DNA of 64,000 bases from Bradyrhizobium sp. ORS 285 (GTDB taxonomy: Bacteria; Pseudomonadota; Alphaproteobacteria; Rhizobiales; Xanthobacteraceae), in the NCBI RefSeq assembly GCF_900176205.1, contig NZ_LT859959.1, forward strand, positions 5,229,001 through 5,293,000, written 5' to 3'. The notes beneath the pieces were generated by a model that saw nothing but the letters and a program-made list of their open reading frames with translations, made no database searches and had not been told where the DNA came from. Below are positions 30,411 to 40,083 of this stretch, in pieces. Each line of letters opens with the position of its first letter. The first letter of the stretch is position 1. The translations under genes and the position numbers were made by a program.

Positions 30411-31355
30411 TCAGCCGGCTGATGCAGCCCCCGCCCCGCCCGCTTCCGTATGCAGCCACGCTTCGCCACAGGCCTTGGCCAATTCGCGGACGCGCAGGAT
30501 GTAGCTTTGGCGCTCGGTGACGGAGATGACGCCGCGGGCGTCGAGCAGGTTGAAGACGTGGCTGGCCTTGATGCACTGGTCGTAGGCCGGCAGCGCCATC
30601 AGGTGTTCTCTGCGCCCCTCGCGCCAGCCGGCGTCGAGATATTTGCGGCACGCGCCTTCGGCCATCTTGAACTGCTCGAACAGCATGTCGGTGTCGGCAT
30701 GCTCGAAATTGTGCCGTGAATATTCCTGCTCGGCCTGCAGGAAGACGTCGCCATAGGTGACCTTCTGATCACCGTCGCGGCCGTTGAAGTTGAGGTCATA
30801 GACGCGGTCGACACCCTGGACGTACATCGCCAGCCGCTCGAGACCATAGGTGAGCTCACCCGCGACCGGCGCGCATTCGAAGCCCGCGACCTGCTGGAAA
30901 TAGGTGAACTGCGACACCTCCATGCCGTCGCACCAGCACTCCCAGCCGAGGCCCCAGGCGCCTAAGGTCGGGCTCTCCCAATCGTCCTCGACGAAGCGGA
31001 TGTCGTGCACGGCGGCGTCGATGCCGATCGCGGCGAGCGACTTCAGGTACAGCTCCTGAAGGTTCGGCGGCGACGGCTTCATGATCACCTGGAACTGGTA
31101 GTAGTGCTGCATCCGGTTCGGATTCTCGCCGTAGCGGCCGTCCTTCGGCCGCCGCGACGGCTGCACATAGGCCGCATTCCACGGTCTCGGCCCGAGCGCG
31201 CGCAGGGTCGTCGCCGGATGGAAGGTGCCGGCGCCCATCTCCATGTCGTAGGGCTGCAGGATCACGCAGCCCTGCTCGGCCCAGAAGCGTTGCAGGGCCA
31301 GGATGAAGCCCTGGAACGAACGTTCGGGGCGCATGTGCTGTGGCAGCGAATCCAT
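30411..31355 (-). CDS. glyQ: Glycine--tRNA ligase alpha subunit
   Basis: The 314-residue catalytic alpha chain activates glycine with ATP. It has the full family sequence, for example [54 protein letters not shown] and [18 protein letters not shown]. The ATG at 31355 is kept; an in-frame ATG seven codons later (MRPERSFQG) is also plausible. The C-terminus has a short alanine/glycine-rich tail. It is transcribed toward glyS. Confidence 0.95.
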   Translation of the reverse strand: MDSLPQHMRPERSFQGFILALQRFWAEQGCVILQPYDMEMGAGTFHPATTLRALGPRPWNAAYVQPSRRPKDGRYGENPNRMQHYYQFQVIMKPSPPNLQELYLKSLAAIGIDAAVHDIRFVEDDWESPTLGAWGLGWECWCDGMEVSQFTYFQQVAGFECAPVAGELTYGLERLAMYVQGVDRVYDLNFNGRDGDQKVTYGDVFLQAEQEYSRHNFEHADTDMLFEQFKMAEGACRKYLDAGWREGRREHLMALPAYDQCIKASHVFNLLDARGVISVTERQSYILRVRELAKACGEAWLHTEAGGAGAASAG

Positions 31356-31480
31356 CGTCGATATCGGTCTTTCGCGGGTCTGAAAAGCGCGCGGACCGTA
31401 TCGGCGAGGCCCCGAGGAATCAAGGCAATGGGCGGATAAAACGGCGGTCAGGGCCGCCGTTTCGATCGCAGCGGGCCGGG

Positions 31481-31690
31481 TCAGCCCGGCCGGTAGGCGC
31501 CCGTGACGGGATCACGGCGCAAGGTCTTGATCTCGGCGGGCTGCGCGACCTCGGCGGCGCGCGCCAGCCGCATCTCTTCCAGCTCGCGGTTGATCTTCTG
31601 AGCGGTCTTGTAGGCCCAGCGAACCGCGGCAAGCCCGCCCAGCATACCCGCGAAAGCGACGAACGGCGGCATTGGTCGATCCTTGTTCAT
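31481..31690 (-). CDS. Small protein with one N-terminal membrane helix
   Basis: The 69-residue product has a hydrophobic stretch ([20 protein letters not shown]) followed by a charged helix ([18 protein letters not shown]) and a soluble tail ending [14 protein letters not shown]. Similar short proteins lie beside glyQ and the S49 peptidase in related genomes, to my recollection; no function is known. The ATG at 31690 gives a compact protein; the frame is open to 31861, overlapping the peptidase gene. Confidence 0.65.
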   Translation of the reverse strand: MNKDRPMPPFVAFAGMLGGLAAVRWAYKTAQKINRELEEMRLARAAEVAQPAEIKTLRRDPVTGAYRPG

Positions 31691-31776
31691 GGAGAGCCAC
31701 CCCGATTCGTATTGTCGCCGATCCCGGTTCCCCCTGCAATCCGGATTGCAGGGGGCAAAATGGCGCGGACCAGGCC

Positions 31777-32694
31777 TCAGAAGCCGAATCGGGCCCAGAT
31801 CGCCCGGGTTTCGGCGGCGGAGATCAGTTCCTCGGCCAGCCCCGACCAACTGAGGCCCCAACCTTCCGCGGCCAGGCTGCCGGCGCCTGCGGCCTTGCGG
31901 CCCAGCAGGCCGGACAGCAGGCCGCCGGCCGGCGCCACCACGGGCATCGCGACCTTGTCGCCGAACCGGGCGCGCAGCACGGCGCGGAGGTCGCCGATGG
32001 CGTCCGCCAGGCCGAGTGTCACGGCGGTCTCGCCGGCCCAGTACTCGCCGGTGAACAGCACATCGTCGGCGCCCTTGAGCTTCGTGGTGCGGCTCTGCTT
32101 GACCAGCGAGATGAACAGCGCGTGGATCTCGCGCTGGATCTTCTTCAGCCGCGCCACGTCGTCGGGATTCTCGGGCAGGAACGGATCGAGCATCGCCTTA
32201 TGCTCGCCCGCGGTATAGAGCCGGCGCTCGACGCCGATCTTCTTGATCAGGTCCTGCAGCCCGAACGAGCCGCCGACCACGCCGATCGAGCCGACGATCG
32301 AGGAGGGATCGCAGAAGATCTCATCACCAGCACAGGCGATCATGTAGCCGCCGGACGCCGCGACGTCCTCCACGAACACCAGCACGGGAAGCTTCTTCTC
32401 GGTCGCGAGCTGGCGGATGCGCAAATAGATCTGGCGCGACTGCACCGGCGAGCCGCCGGGCGAATTGATCACCAGCGCCACCGCCTTGGCGTTGCGCATC
32501 GAGAACGCCCGCTCCAGCATCTTGGCGACACCGGCCAGCGTAAGCCCCGGCCGCAACGGCGTGACCGCGCCGATCACGCCGGAGAGGCGGACAACGGGCA
32601 CGACCGGGGCGCCGCGCAGCCGCGCCGGCAGCAGCGCCTTCAACCGATCGAAAGGCCCCGCTGCATCGCTGGGTTGTGTCAAATTGTCCACCAT
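31777..32694 (-). CDS. S49-family serine peptidase (SppA/SohB-like)
   Basis: The 305-residue protein has the S49 fold: VVRLSGVIG at the start of the core, ALVINSPGGSPVQSRQIY, and VFVEDVAASGGYMIACAGDEI with the nucleophilic serine in ASGGY. The dyad lysine is expected further along, near GVERRLYTAGEHKAML. It is the short, single-domain form, without an obvious N-terminal membrane anchor. Family members digest cleaved signal peptides and other membrane-associated peptides. The ATG at 32694 has GAGGTAACAGG before it; the longer frame to 32781 adds an unlikely extension. Confidence 0.88.
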   Translation of the reverse strand: MVDNLTQPSDAAGPFDRLKALLPARLRGAPVVPVVRLSGVIGAVTPLRPGLTLAGVAKMLERAFSMRNAKAVALVINSPGGSPVQSRQIYLRIRQLATEKKLPVLVFVEDVAASGGYMIACAGDEIFCDPSSIVGSIGVVGGSFGLQDLIKKIGVERRLYTAGEHKAMLDPFLPENPDDVARLKKIQREIHALFISLVKQSRTTKLKGADDVLFTGEYWAGETAVTLGLADAIGDLRAVLRARFGDKVAMPVVAPAGGLLSGLLGRKAAGAGSLAAEGWGLSWSGLAEELISAAETRAIWARFGF

Positions 32695-32816
32695 CCTGTT
32701 ACCTCGGATTAACCACTTTTTATCCCGCCGCTGCCATTCAAAGGGCTGGAACAAGCCTTGCAATAGCTGGGGCAATTGCACGGCTGATCAAGTTGCAGAG
32801 TGCGGCGGAGGAATTC

Positions 32817-32915
32817 ATGAAGGTCTATCTGTTGATGCTGCTGATCGGTACTCTCTTGACGGCGATCCGTTTCACGTCGGTAACAGAACGCCGCTCCGAG
32901 GCGCAGACACACTAA
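32817..32915 (+). CDS. Candidate 32-residue membrane microprotein
   Basis: An ATG at 32817 sits five bases after GGAGGA, one of the best ribosome-binding sites in the window. It opens a 33-codon frame with a hydrophobic N-terminal half (MKVYLLMLLIGTLLTAI) and a polar tail (RFTSVTERRSEAQTH). It is divergent from the S49 peptidase gene and ends 21 bp before the end of the convergent methylase gene. The combination of a strong site and a membrane helix supports a real small protein; no family is known to me. Confidence 0.55.
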   Translation: MKVYLLMLLIGTLLTAIRFTSVTERRSEAQTH

Positions 32916-32936
32916 CGCCAGACCCCGACCAACCGT

Positions 32937-33698
32937 TCAGGGGGCGGCCAGAGCCAACGCCCCCTGCCCCGTCAGCACACGCGATACGTCGTCATTCGGC
33001 ACACCTGCCGCTTCGTTCAGCACTACCCCCGGCAGGATCTGGGTCGGCGCCCGCCCTCCCTTAACGGCCCGCACCAGGATGCGGATTGCAGGTTTTCCAG
33101 CCTGCCCATGCACCGGCTGCAGCGCCAGGCTGCCGAAGCCGCGCCCCAGAGCCGCCAGCACCTCGCTCAAACCATCGGCCCGCCAGATCAACGTCAACAC
33201 GCCCCCGGATTTCAGCATCCGGCGCGCGGCATGCGTCCACAGCTCCAGCGTGGTCGTCGTCGCCATGTGCGCGCCGGCGCGCGCGGCATCCGGCGAGGCG
33301 CGGTGACGCGCGGCATCATGGAACGGCGGATTCATCAGCACGACGTCGACGCTGTCCGGCCCAAGGCCCGCTGCGGCAAACGCAGCAGCATCGGCGGCGA
33401 TGTCCAGCACGGCCACCTCAGCCCGCAGGTCATTCGCTCGCGCATTGTCGCGCGCGAGCGACGCCAGATGCGGCTCCCGCTCGACCAGCATCAGCGCGAG
33501 GTCGTCGACACGCCGCGCCAGCGCCAGTCCGGCAGTGCCGACGCCGGCGCCGAGATCGACGACCCGATCGCCCGGCCGCGCGGCGGTCGCCGCCGCCAGC
33601 AGGATCGCGTCGTGGCCGGCCCGATGGCCCGAGGTCGGCTGGCGCAGCCGCAGGCGGCCGCCCAGCACCATGTCCTCGGAGATCGCAGCGTCACTCAT
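32937..33698 (-). CDS. TrmN6-like N6-adenine methyltransferase
   Basis: The 253-residue SAM-dependent enzyme has the SAM-binding loop VVDLGAGVGTAGLALA and the catalytic motif NPPF (VVLMNPPFHDA), with QPTSGHRAGHDAILLAA before them. This is the pattern of tRNA1(Val) adenine-37 N6-methyltransferase (YfiC/TrmN6). The ATG at 33698 overlaps the end of the DUF2007 gene by eight bases, indicating translational coupling. RNA substrate specificity is inferred from the family. Confidence 0.82.
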   Translation of the reverse strand: MSDAAISEDMVLGGRLRLRQPTSGHRAGHDAILLAAATAARPGDRVVDLGAGVGTAGLALARRVDDLALMLVEREPHLASLARDNARANDLRAEVAVLDIAADAAAFAAAGLGPDSVDVVLMNPPFHDAARHRASPDAARAGAHMATTTTLELWTHAARRMLKSGGVLTLIWRADGLSEVLAALGRGFGSLALQPVHGQAGKPAIRILVRAVKGGRAPTQILPGVVLNEAAGVPNDDVSRVLTGQGALALAAP

Positions 33699-33918
33699 CA
33701 GGACGCAGCTCGTGCGCCAGCCCGGCGTCGGTGAGCAGCCGCCGGGCCTGCAGATTGTCGTCCTCATGCACGAGGATCCGGCGCGGCAGGATGCCGAGTG
33801 AGCCCTCTATGATGCTCATGTTCTGGTCGAGCACGAGGTGATGGATATCGGCGCCGTCGAGCAGCGCCCCGATTGCCGAAACCAGCACGATGTCGTTGGT
33901 CCGAACCAATTCCTTCAA
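33691..33918 (-). CDS. DUF2007 domain protein
   Basis: A 75-residue protein starting MKELVRTNDIVLVSAIGALL, with DIHHLVLDQNMS and RILVHEDDNLQARRLL. This is the DUF2007 fold, a small domain called putative signal-transducing in databases. It is the first gene of a two-gene unit with the TrmN6-like methylase and is divergent from the polyprenyl synthase gene. Its role is unknown. Confidence 0.82.
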   Translation of the reverse strand: MKELVRTNDIVLVSAIGALLDGADIHHLVLDQNMSIIEGSLGILPRRILVHEDDNLQARRLLTDAGLAHELRPDE

Positions 33919-34052
33919 ACGTTATGTCTCCGCGCGGGCCAAGGTCGGCGAGATCGGTCGATGCGGGGCCGGGTCAAGGTTCCGTGTCCGCCCTTGCCGC
34001 CTGCGGCCGCAGTTTCTATTGTCGTTTGAGCATAGCAAAATCGGAGACCAGC

Positions 34053-35063
34053 GTGGCGGTTATCGTACCTTTCGAAAGTCCATCGGGCGCCTCCATCGAT
34101 GGGCTGGTCGGGCTGGTCACGGCCGACATGGAACGAGTCAACGCCACCATCCTGTCGCGCACCGGCTCGGACGTGACGATGATCCCGGAGGTCGCCAACC
34201 ACCTGATCTCCTCCGGCGGCAAGCGGCTGCGGCCGATGCTGACGCTCGCGATGGCGCATCTCACCGAGTACGCGGGCGACGGCCACGTCAAGCTCGCCGC
34301 GGCGGTCGAGTTCATGCATACCGCCACGCTGCTGCACGACGACGTGGTTGACGAAAGCGAAATGCGCCGCGGCAAATTGTCCGCGCGCATGTTGTGGGGC
34401 AACGAGGCCAGCGTGCTGGTCGGCGACTTCCTGCTGGGACAAGCGTTCCGCATGATGGTCGAAGTCGGCTCGCTGCGCGCGCTCGACATTCTCTCCGCGG
34501 CTGCCGCCACCATCGCCGAAGGCGAGGTGATGCAGCTCGCCGCCGCCAAGAACACCGCGACGACGGAGGACGAATATCTGGCCGTCATCCGCGGCAAGAC
34601 CGCCGAGCTGTTCGCTGCCGCCTGCGAGGTCGGTCCGGTGCTCGCGGATCGTCCCAAGGCCGAGCAGACCGCGTCGCGCTCGTTCGGCATGAATCTCGGC
34701 ATCGCCTTCCAGCTCGTCGACGACGTGCTCGATTACGGTGGCAAGGCCGCCAAGCTCGGCAAGAATGTCGGCGACGATTTCCGCGAGGGCAAGATCACCC
34801 TGCCGGTGGTGCTCGCCTTCCGCCGCGGCAGCGACAGCGAGCGCGCGTTCTGGATCAAGTCGCTGGAGCGCGGCGAGATCGACGATTCAGACCTCGATCA
34901 CGCCATCGGCCTGATGAACAAGCACCGCGCCCTGGAAGACACGATCAGCCGCGCGCATCATTACGGCGCGATGGCGGTGGACGCGCTGGCGCTGTTCCCG
35001 GCCTCGCCGATGAAGACGGCGCTGGAGCAGGTGGTGGCGTTCTGTTTGGCAAGGTCGCATTAG
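34053..35063 (+). CDS. ispB: Polyprenyl diphosphate synthase (octaprenyl/decaprenyl type)
   Basis: The 336-residue enzyme has both aspartate-rich motifs of trans-prenyltransferases, DDVVD (residues 96-100) and DDVLD (223-227), plus GGKRLRP for diphosphate binding. Small residues before the first motif (HTATLL) fit a long-chain synthase making the ubiquinone side chain. The GTG at 34053, with GGAG six bases upstream, gives the normal length; an ATG-like longer frame from 33873 overlaps the divergent DUF2007 gene and is rejected. The gene converges on ispE, which works earlier in the same isoprenoid pathway. Confidence 0.9.
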   Translation: MAVIVPFESPSGASIDGLVGLVTADMERVNATILSRTGSDVTMIPEVANHLISSGGKRLRPMLTLAMAHLTEYAGDGHVKLAAAVEFMHTATLLHDDVVDESEMRRGKLSARMLWGNEASVLVGDFLLGQAFRMMVEVGSLRALDILSAAAATIAEGEVMQLAAAKNTATTEDEYLAVIRGKTAELFAAACEVGPVLADRPKAEQTASRSFGMNLGIAFQLVDDVLDYGGKAAKLGKNVGDDFREGKITLPVVLAFRRGSDSERAFWIKSLERGEIDDSDLDHAIGLMNKHRALEDTISRAHHYGAMAVDALALFPASPMKTALEQVVAFCLARSH

Positions 35064-35124
35064 TTAGCGAGGCTGCCCACGTCACCGATAAACTCATGCG
35101 CCCGCGCATGCGGTGCCAGTGAAT

Positions 35125-35285
35125 GCGCCCTCGCCCCTTGTGGGAGAGGGCATGTAGGAAAGATCAGCAAGCTCGGTTGGGTGAGGGGTCTCTATCCGCG
35201 AGATGAGTTTGCTGAGAGAGACCCCTCACCCAACCGCGTTCGCTGATGGACCGTACATGCCCTCTCCCACAAGGGGCGAGGGCGC
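35125..35285. repeat. Palindromic intergenic repeat, CCCTCTCCC family, copy 3
   Basis: Outer arms GCGCCCTCGCCCCTTGTGGG and its inverse at 35259-35285; inner pair GGTTGGGTGAGGGGT and ACCCCTCACCCAACC. The same C-to-G type change (TCGCCCC and GGGGCGA) occurs in both outer arms compared with copy 2, so the pairing is preserved. It lies between convergent ispB and ispE. Confidence 0.9.
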
Positions 35286-35322
35286 TGTATTTGGCAGTCG
35301 TTTCGCGGATAAATTAGATTAG

Positions 35323-36225
35323 TTAGCTCAGCGTCCCCGCGTGCACCCACCATTCGGGATGTGCCGCAGCGATCGCAACGCCGGCGGCCTTGGCATCAGC
35401 CGCGCTGCCGTAGATCGCAAAGCACGTCGCGCCTGAGCCGGACATCCGCGCCAGCAGCACGCCTGAGCTCGCGCGCAGCGCATCGAGCACGGTGCCGATG
35501 ATCGGCTGCACCTTCAGCGCCGGGGGCTCGAGATCGTTCTTCACCTGGTCGAGCGCCGCGACCCAATCGCCGATCGACGCGCCGGCCTTCGGCCATGCTG
35601 GTGCCACGAGCACATCGGTCACCCCAACGAGCAGATCACCCGGCTTCAGCCCGAGCGTTTGGAACACGTCCTTGGTCGCGACCGGCACGCGCGGATTGAT
35701 CATCACGCAAGGCAGAACGGGCAGCGCGAGCGGTTGCAGATTCTCGCCGACGCCGGTCATGGTGCAGGCGCGCGAGGGCACGCAGACCGGGACGTCGGCA
35801 CCCGTCTTCAGCGCCACGGCCTGCAGGCGCGGATCGTCGAGCGACAGCCCGTTGAGCTTCGCCAGCAGCCGCAGTGCCGCGGCCGCATCGGCCGAGCCGC
35901 CACCGATGCCCGCCGCGACCGGCAGCACCTTCTCAAGGGTGAAGGCGCCGAGCTTCAGCCCGGGCACAGCCTCGGCCAGCAGGCGGGCCGCCTTGAGCAC
36001 AAGATTGTCGGAGGTGTCGCCACAGGCGTCCGCGAGCGGCCCGGTCGTGGTCAGCGTCAGCCCCTCGCCCGGCAGCAGCGTGAGCTGGTCGGCGCAGTCG
36101 GCAAACGCCACGACGCTTTCGAGATCATGATAGCCGTCGACGCGGCGGCCGACGACGCGCAGGGTGAGATTGACCTTGGCGCGGCCCTGCTCCTGCAGCG
36201 CGCCGGTGACCGTGGACGCCAACAT
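35323..36225 (-). CDS. ispE: 4-diphosphocytidyl-2-C-methyl-D-erythritol kinase
   Basis: The 300-residue GHMP kinase phosphorylates CDP-methylerythritol in the non-mevalonate isoprenoid pathway. Visible motifs are AKVNLTLRVVGRRVDGYHDL at the N-terminus, the ATP loop VAAGIGGGSADAAAALRLL, and the C-terminal glycine loop ARMSGSGATCFAIY. Length is normal. It is 159 bp downstream of the TPR gene on the same strand; a hairpin lies in that gap. Confidence 0.93.
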   Translation of the reverse strand: MLASTVTGALQEQGRAKVNLTLRVVGRRVDGYHDLESVVAFADCADQLTLLPGEGLTLTTTGPLADACGDTSDNLVLKAARLLAEAVPGLKLGAFTLEKVLPVAAGIGGGSADAAAALRLLAKLNGLSLDDPRLQAVALKTGADVPVCVPSRACTMTGVGENLQPLALPVLPCVMINPRVPVATKDVFQTLGLKPGDLLVGVTDVLVAPAWPKAGASIGDWVAALDQVKNDLEPPALKVQPIIGTVLDALRASSGVLLARMSGSGATCFAIYGSAADAKAAGVAIAAAHPEWWVHAGTLS

Positions 36226-36326
36226 CGGCGCAATGCCCCCAAGCTCTGAGGTGGCGGAGATCCGGCAACGCGATCAGCCCCAGGCCGAACGCAGCTGGCC
36301 CCACCACACCTTCATCGAAATCAATC

Positions 36327-36354
36327 CGGGCTCCCCGGCAAGCCGAGGAGCCCG
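36327..36354. other. GC-rich hairpin between the TPR gene and ispE
   Basis: CGGGCTCC (36327-36334) and GGAGCCCG (36347-36354) form an 8-bp stem with a 12-nt loop. No T-run follows on the minus strand, so it is at best a weak terminator or an attenuator between the two genes. Confidence 0.3.
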
Positions 36355-36384
36355 TGATGGCTTCAAATTCCTGATCGGTACGAT

Positions 36385-38181
36385 CTAACCGCCCTTGCCG
36401 TCGTCCTTCTTGGCGTCGGCCGGCGTATCCTTGGTGTCGGCGCTGGCGGCGGCCGGCGCTGGATCGTCGGTGAGGCCGTTCTGGATCTTGGCCTCGATCT
36501 TCGGCAGCTCCTCGGCCTCCGGCTTCAGGTCGCGGGCATGGGCCCACTGGAACTTGGCTTCCAGCTTGCGGCCGATCTTCCAATAGGCGTCGCCGAGATG
36601 GTCGTTGATGGTCGGATCCTCGGGCTTCAGATCGATCGCGCGCTCAAGGTTCTTCACCGCCTCTTCGTAGTTGCCGATGCGGTAATAGGCCCAGCCGAGC
36701 GAGTCGACGATGTAGCCGTCGTCGGGACGCTGCTCGACGGCGCGCTTGATCATCTTCATGCCTTCGTCGAGATTGACGCCCTGGTCGATCCAGGAATAGC
36801 CGAGATAGTTCAGCACGTGCGGCTGGTCGGGCTGCAGCTCGAGCGCCTTGCGCATGTCGGCCTCGGCCTTCGGCCACTGCTTGGAACGCTCCAGGCAGAT
36901 GCCGCGATAGTAGTAATAGACGCTGTTGGCCTTGTCGTTGTTCGCCGGCAGCGAATCGACGCCGAGCGAATAGGTCTTGGCGCAATCGGCGAACTTCTTG
37001 CGGCCGCGCTCGATGTTGCCGAGCGCCATGATGGCTTCGAGATCCTTCGGATCCTGCGCGATCACGTCCTTGAGGATCTTGATCGCGTCGTCGCTGCGAT
37101 CGGCGCTGTCGAGATCGGTCGCGAGCTGGATCTGCGCATTGCGCTTCAGCGGCGAGCTCGCCGGCACCCGCTCATAGACCTTGATCGCCATCTGCGGCTT
37201 CTTCACCGTCTCGTAGAGATCGGCGAGCGACAGCAGCGCCAGCGGATGGTTCGGCTGCAGATGCAGCGCGAGCTGCAGATAGACCAGCGCGAGGTCCTCG
37301 CCGCCGCGGCGGCTCAGGGTGGCGCCGATGCCGTACAGCGCCTCGGCGGCGCCGGCCTGCGGCGAGTCGACCAGCGGCGGCAGCTTCTTGCCGGCCTTGG
37401 TGTCGCGCAGGCCTTCCTGCACCAGCGGATGACGCGCGAGCTTCTTGTCGAACGCCTCATAGATCGCGGTGGCGGAGGCCGCGTCCTTGTTGCGCGATAG
37501 CCAGTGCGCATAGGCCTCGGTGATGCGCAGCATCGAATCGTCGAGCTTGTAGGCGCGCTCGAAGCGGGCGCCGGCTTCCTTCTCCTTGCCGGCGAGCTCC
37601 AGGATCATGCCGGCGTGGAGGTCCTTGAACAGCGGATACCATTCCGGGCCGGTCAGCTTGTCGATGGTGGCGACGGCGCCCTTGGCATCGCCCGCGCCTG
37701 CGGTGGCCCAGGCCGACAGCAGGGTGGCGACGAGGTCAGTGATCGGGCCGCGCACCGACTGATTGATGTTGTTCTGCGCGGCCGCGTACTTCTTCTGCTT
37801 GATGTCCTGCACGCCCATCACGAGACGGGCGATGCGGTTGGACTTGTCGACCGTGAGCACACGCTCGGCGAGCTTGACCGCTTCGTCGATGTCGCCGTCC
37901 GCAACCGAGGAGATGAAGGCGCGGTCGAGCAGTTCGTTGTTCTTCGGATCGCTGCGCAGTGCCGAGCGGTAGAACGCGGCGGCCGAGGCCGCGTCGCGCT
38001 CGACGCTGGCGTGGCGGGCGGCCAGATAGCTGCCCGAGGTGGTGAGCGACTTCAGATCGACGCTGCTCGGAAACTTGGCGGCGGTGTCAGCCGGATGATC
38101 CGGCGTCTGGGCCATAACGGCACCGGGGAGCAGCAAGGCGGCAATAGCAATGGCGGTCCAGCGATTGCGAATGGATAACAT
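36385..38181 (-). CDS. Exported tetratricopeptide-repeat protein
   Basis: The 598-residue protein has a signal peptide (AIAIAALLLPGAVMAQ) and then a long array of TPR units; clear examples are LVYLQLALHLQPNHPLALL, AEADMRKALELQPDQPHVL and AVKNLERAIDLKPEDPTIN. The tail is rich in A, D, K and P. TPR arrays scaffold protein complexes, and exported ones in this group may work in envelope assembly, but no partner is evident. The ATG at 38181 is the start of the signal peptide; the longer frame is rejected. The order ETF-QO, TPR, ispE is on one strand. Confidence 0.85.
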   Translation of the reverse strand: MLSIRNRWTAIAIAALLLPGAVMAQTPDHPADTAAKFPSSVDLKSLTTSGSYLAARHASVERDAASAAAFYRSALRSDPKNNELLDRAFISSVADGDIDEAVKLAERVLTVDKSNRIARLVMGVQDIKQKKYAAAQNNINQSVRGPITDLVATLLSAWATAGAGDAKGAVATIDKLTGPEWYPLFKDLHAGMILELAGKEKEAGARFERAYKLDDSMLRITEAYAHWLSRNKDAASATAIYEAFDKKLARHPLVQEGLRDTKAGKKLPPLVDSPQAGAAEALYGIGATLSRRGGEDLALVYLQLALHLQPNHPLALLSLADLYETVKKPQMAIKVYERVPASSPLKRNAQIQLATDLDSADRSDDAIKILKDVIAQDPKDLEAIMALGNIERGRKKFADCAKTYSLGVDSLPANNDKANSVYYYYRGICLERSKQWPKAEADMRKALELQPDQPHVLNYLGYSWIDQGVNLDEGMKMIKRAVEQRPDDGYIVDSLGWAYYRIGNYEEAVKNLERAIDLKPEDPTINDHLGDAYWKIGRKLEAKFQWAHARDLKPEAEELPKIEAKIQNGLTDDPAPAAASADTKDTPADAKKDDGKGG

Positions 38182-38424
38182 CACGGTGCGCTCTGGTTGT
38201 TGGATATGGATTGGTCGTATCGGACACGAACCCGGTCGGCCGCTCGTCAAGGCGCCGACAATGCCGCGTTTGGCGGCCAACCGCAAGGATTTGCAGGATA
38301 TTCGGGTCAGCCGGGAGCCCCTTTGGCCAAGGTCTCCTGCGACAAACCGCGCCAAGATGGCCGTATCGTGGCCGGCTGCCCCTGCCAGGGCCGCCGGCTC
38401 ACGCAATCGTGCGTTAACTCTAGA

Positions 38425-40083
38425 TTACATCGCTTCGTAGTTCGGGCCGCCGCCGCCTTCCGGAGGAACCCAGGTGATGTTGCCGTTGGGATCCTTGACG
38501 TCGCAGGTCTTGCAGTGGACGCAGTTCTGCGCGTTGATCACGAAGCGGGGGCTGGTGCCGTCCTCGACCCACTCGTACACGCCGGCCGGGCAATAGCGGT
38601 TCGACGGGCCGGCATAGACGTCGTGCTCGGAGCTCTTCTGCAGCGCCATGTCGGCAACCTTCAGATGCACCGGCTGGTCTTCCTCATGATTGGTATTCGA
38701 GAGGAAGACCGAGGACAGCTTGTCGAAGGTCAGCTTGCCGTCCGGCTTCATCGCAGGTCTGGGCTGGTGCGCCTTGGCGGGATCGAGCGTGGCGCGATCC
38801 GGCTTGGCGTGCGACTGGGTGCCGAACAGCGAGAAGCCGAGCGTGTTGCACCACATGTCGAAGCCGCCGAGGACGACGCCGAGCACGGTGCCGAACTTCG
38901 ACCACAGCGGCTTGACGTTGCGGACCTTGAACAGGTCCTCCCCGACCGGCGAGCCGCGCCAGGCGTTCTCGTAACTCACGAGCTCATCATTGGCACGGCC
39001 CGCAGCGAGCGCGGCATTGACGTGCTCGGCCGCGAGCATCGCGCTGCCCATCGCATTGTGCACGCCCTTGATGCGCGGCACGTTGACGAAGCCAGCCGCG
39101 CAGCCGATCAGCGCGCCGCCGGCGAACGACAGCCGCGGCACCGACTGATAGCCGCCTTCGGTGATGGCGCGCGCGCCATAAGCGAGGCGCTTGCCGCCTT
39201 CGAACACGCCGCGGATCGAGGGATGCGTCTTGAAGCGCTGGAATTCCTCGAACGGCGACAGATAGGGATCGTCGTAGTTCAGGTGAACGACGAAGCCAAC
39301 GGCGACGAGATTGTCGTCGTAGTGATACAGGAACGAGCCGCCGCCGGTCTTCATGTCGAGCGGCCAGCCGAACGAATGCTGGATCAGGCCCTTCTGGTGC
39401 TTGGCGGGATCGATCTGCCAGACCTCCTTGAGGCCGATGCCGAATTTCGGCGGCTCGCTCTTGGCGTCGAGTGCGAACTTCGAAATCAGCTGCTTGGAGA
39501 GGCTGCCGCGCGCGCCTTCGGCGAACAGCGTGTACTTGCCGAGCAGCTCCATGCCGCGGGTGAAGGAGGCTTTCGGCTTGCCGTCCCGGCCGATGCCCAT
39601 GTCGCCGGTGGCGATGCCGCGCACCGCGCCCTGCTCATCGTAGAGCACCTCTGCCGCCGCGAAGCCCGGATAGATCTCGACGCCGAGCGCCTCGGCCTTG
39701 CGCGACAGCCAGCGACAGACATTGCCGAGCGAGCCGATGTAGCAATGATGGTTGTCCATCAAGGGCGGCATCGCAAAGGCCGGCAGCGAGACCGCGCTGC
39801 TCTCGGTCATCCAGAAGAACTTGTCGACCTGGACCTGGGTCTTCAGCGGGCAGTCGTCATCGGTGCGCCAATCCGGGATGAGCTTGTCGAGCGCGACCGG
39901 ATCGATCACGGCGCCGGACAGGATGTGCGCGCCGACCTCGGACCCTTTCTCGACCACGACGACGTTGAGATCGGCATTGAGCTGTTTCAGCCGGATCGCG
40001 GCGGTCAGGCCCGACGGGCCGGCGCCGACGATAACGACGTCGAACTCCATGGATTCGCGCTCGGGTAATTCTTCGGTGCTCAT
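38425..40083 (-). CDS. Electron transfer flavoprotein-ubiquinone oxidoreductase
   Basis: The 552-residue membrane-associated flavoprotein passes electrons from ETF (fatty acid and amino acid oxidation) to ubiquinone. It has the FAD motif DVVIVGAGPSGLTAAIRLK near the N-terminus, the SGAVIDP segment, and a C-terminal 4Fe-4S region with RYCPAGVYEW and INAQNCVHCKTCDVKDP supplying four cysteines. Length matches the family. The ATG at 40083 is chosen over an open frame to 40146. It is divergent from the uracil-DNA glycosylase gene. No etfAB genes are in the window. Confidence 0.95.
   Translation of the reverse strand: MSTEELPERESMEFDVVIVGAGPSGLTAAIRLKQLNADLNVVVVEKGSEVGAHILSGAVIDPVALDKLIPDWRTDDDCPLKTQVQVDKFFWMTESSAVSLPAFAMPPLMDNHHCYIGSLGNVCRWLSRKAEALGVEIYPGFAAAEVLYDEQGAVRGIATGDMGIGRDGKPKASFTRGMELLGKYTLFAEGARGSLSKQLISKFALDAKSEPPKFGIGLKEVWQIDPAKHQKGLIQHSFGWPLDMKTGGGSFLYHYDDNLVAVGFVVHLNYDDPYLSPFEEFQRFKTHPSIRGVFEGGKRLAYGARAITEGGYQSVPRLSFAGGALIGCAAGFVNVPRIKGVHNAMGSAMLAAEHVNAALAAGRANDELVSYENAWRGSPVGEDLFKVRNVKPLWSKFGTVLGVVLGGFDMWCNTLGFSLFGTQSHAKPDRATLDPAKAHQPRPAMKPDGKLTFDKLSSVFLSNTNHEEDQPVHLKVADMALQKSSEHDVYAGPSNRYCPAGVYEWVEDGTSPRFVINAQNCVHCKTCDVKDPNGNITWVPPEGGGGPNYEAM

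Noticed and set aside
33873..34052. Longer start for the polyprenyl synthase
   Set aside because: It would overlap the divergent DUF2007 gene and adds residues not typical of the family; GTG 34053 has a good ribosome-binding site.
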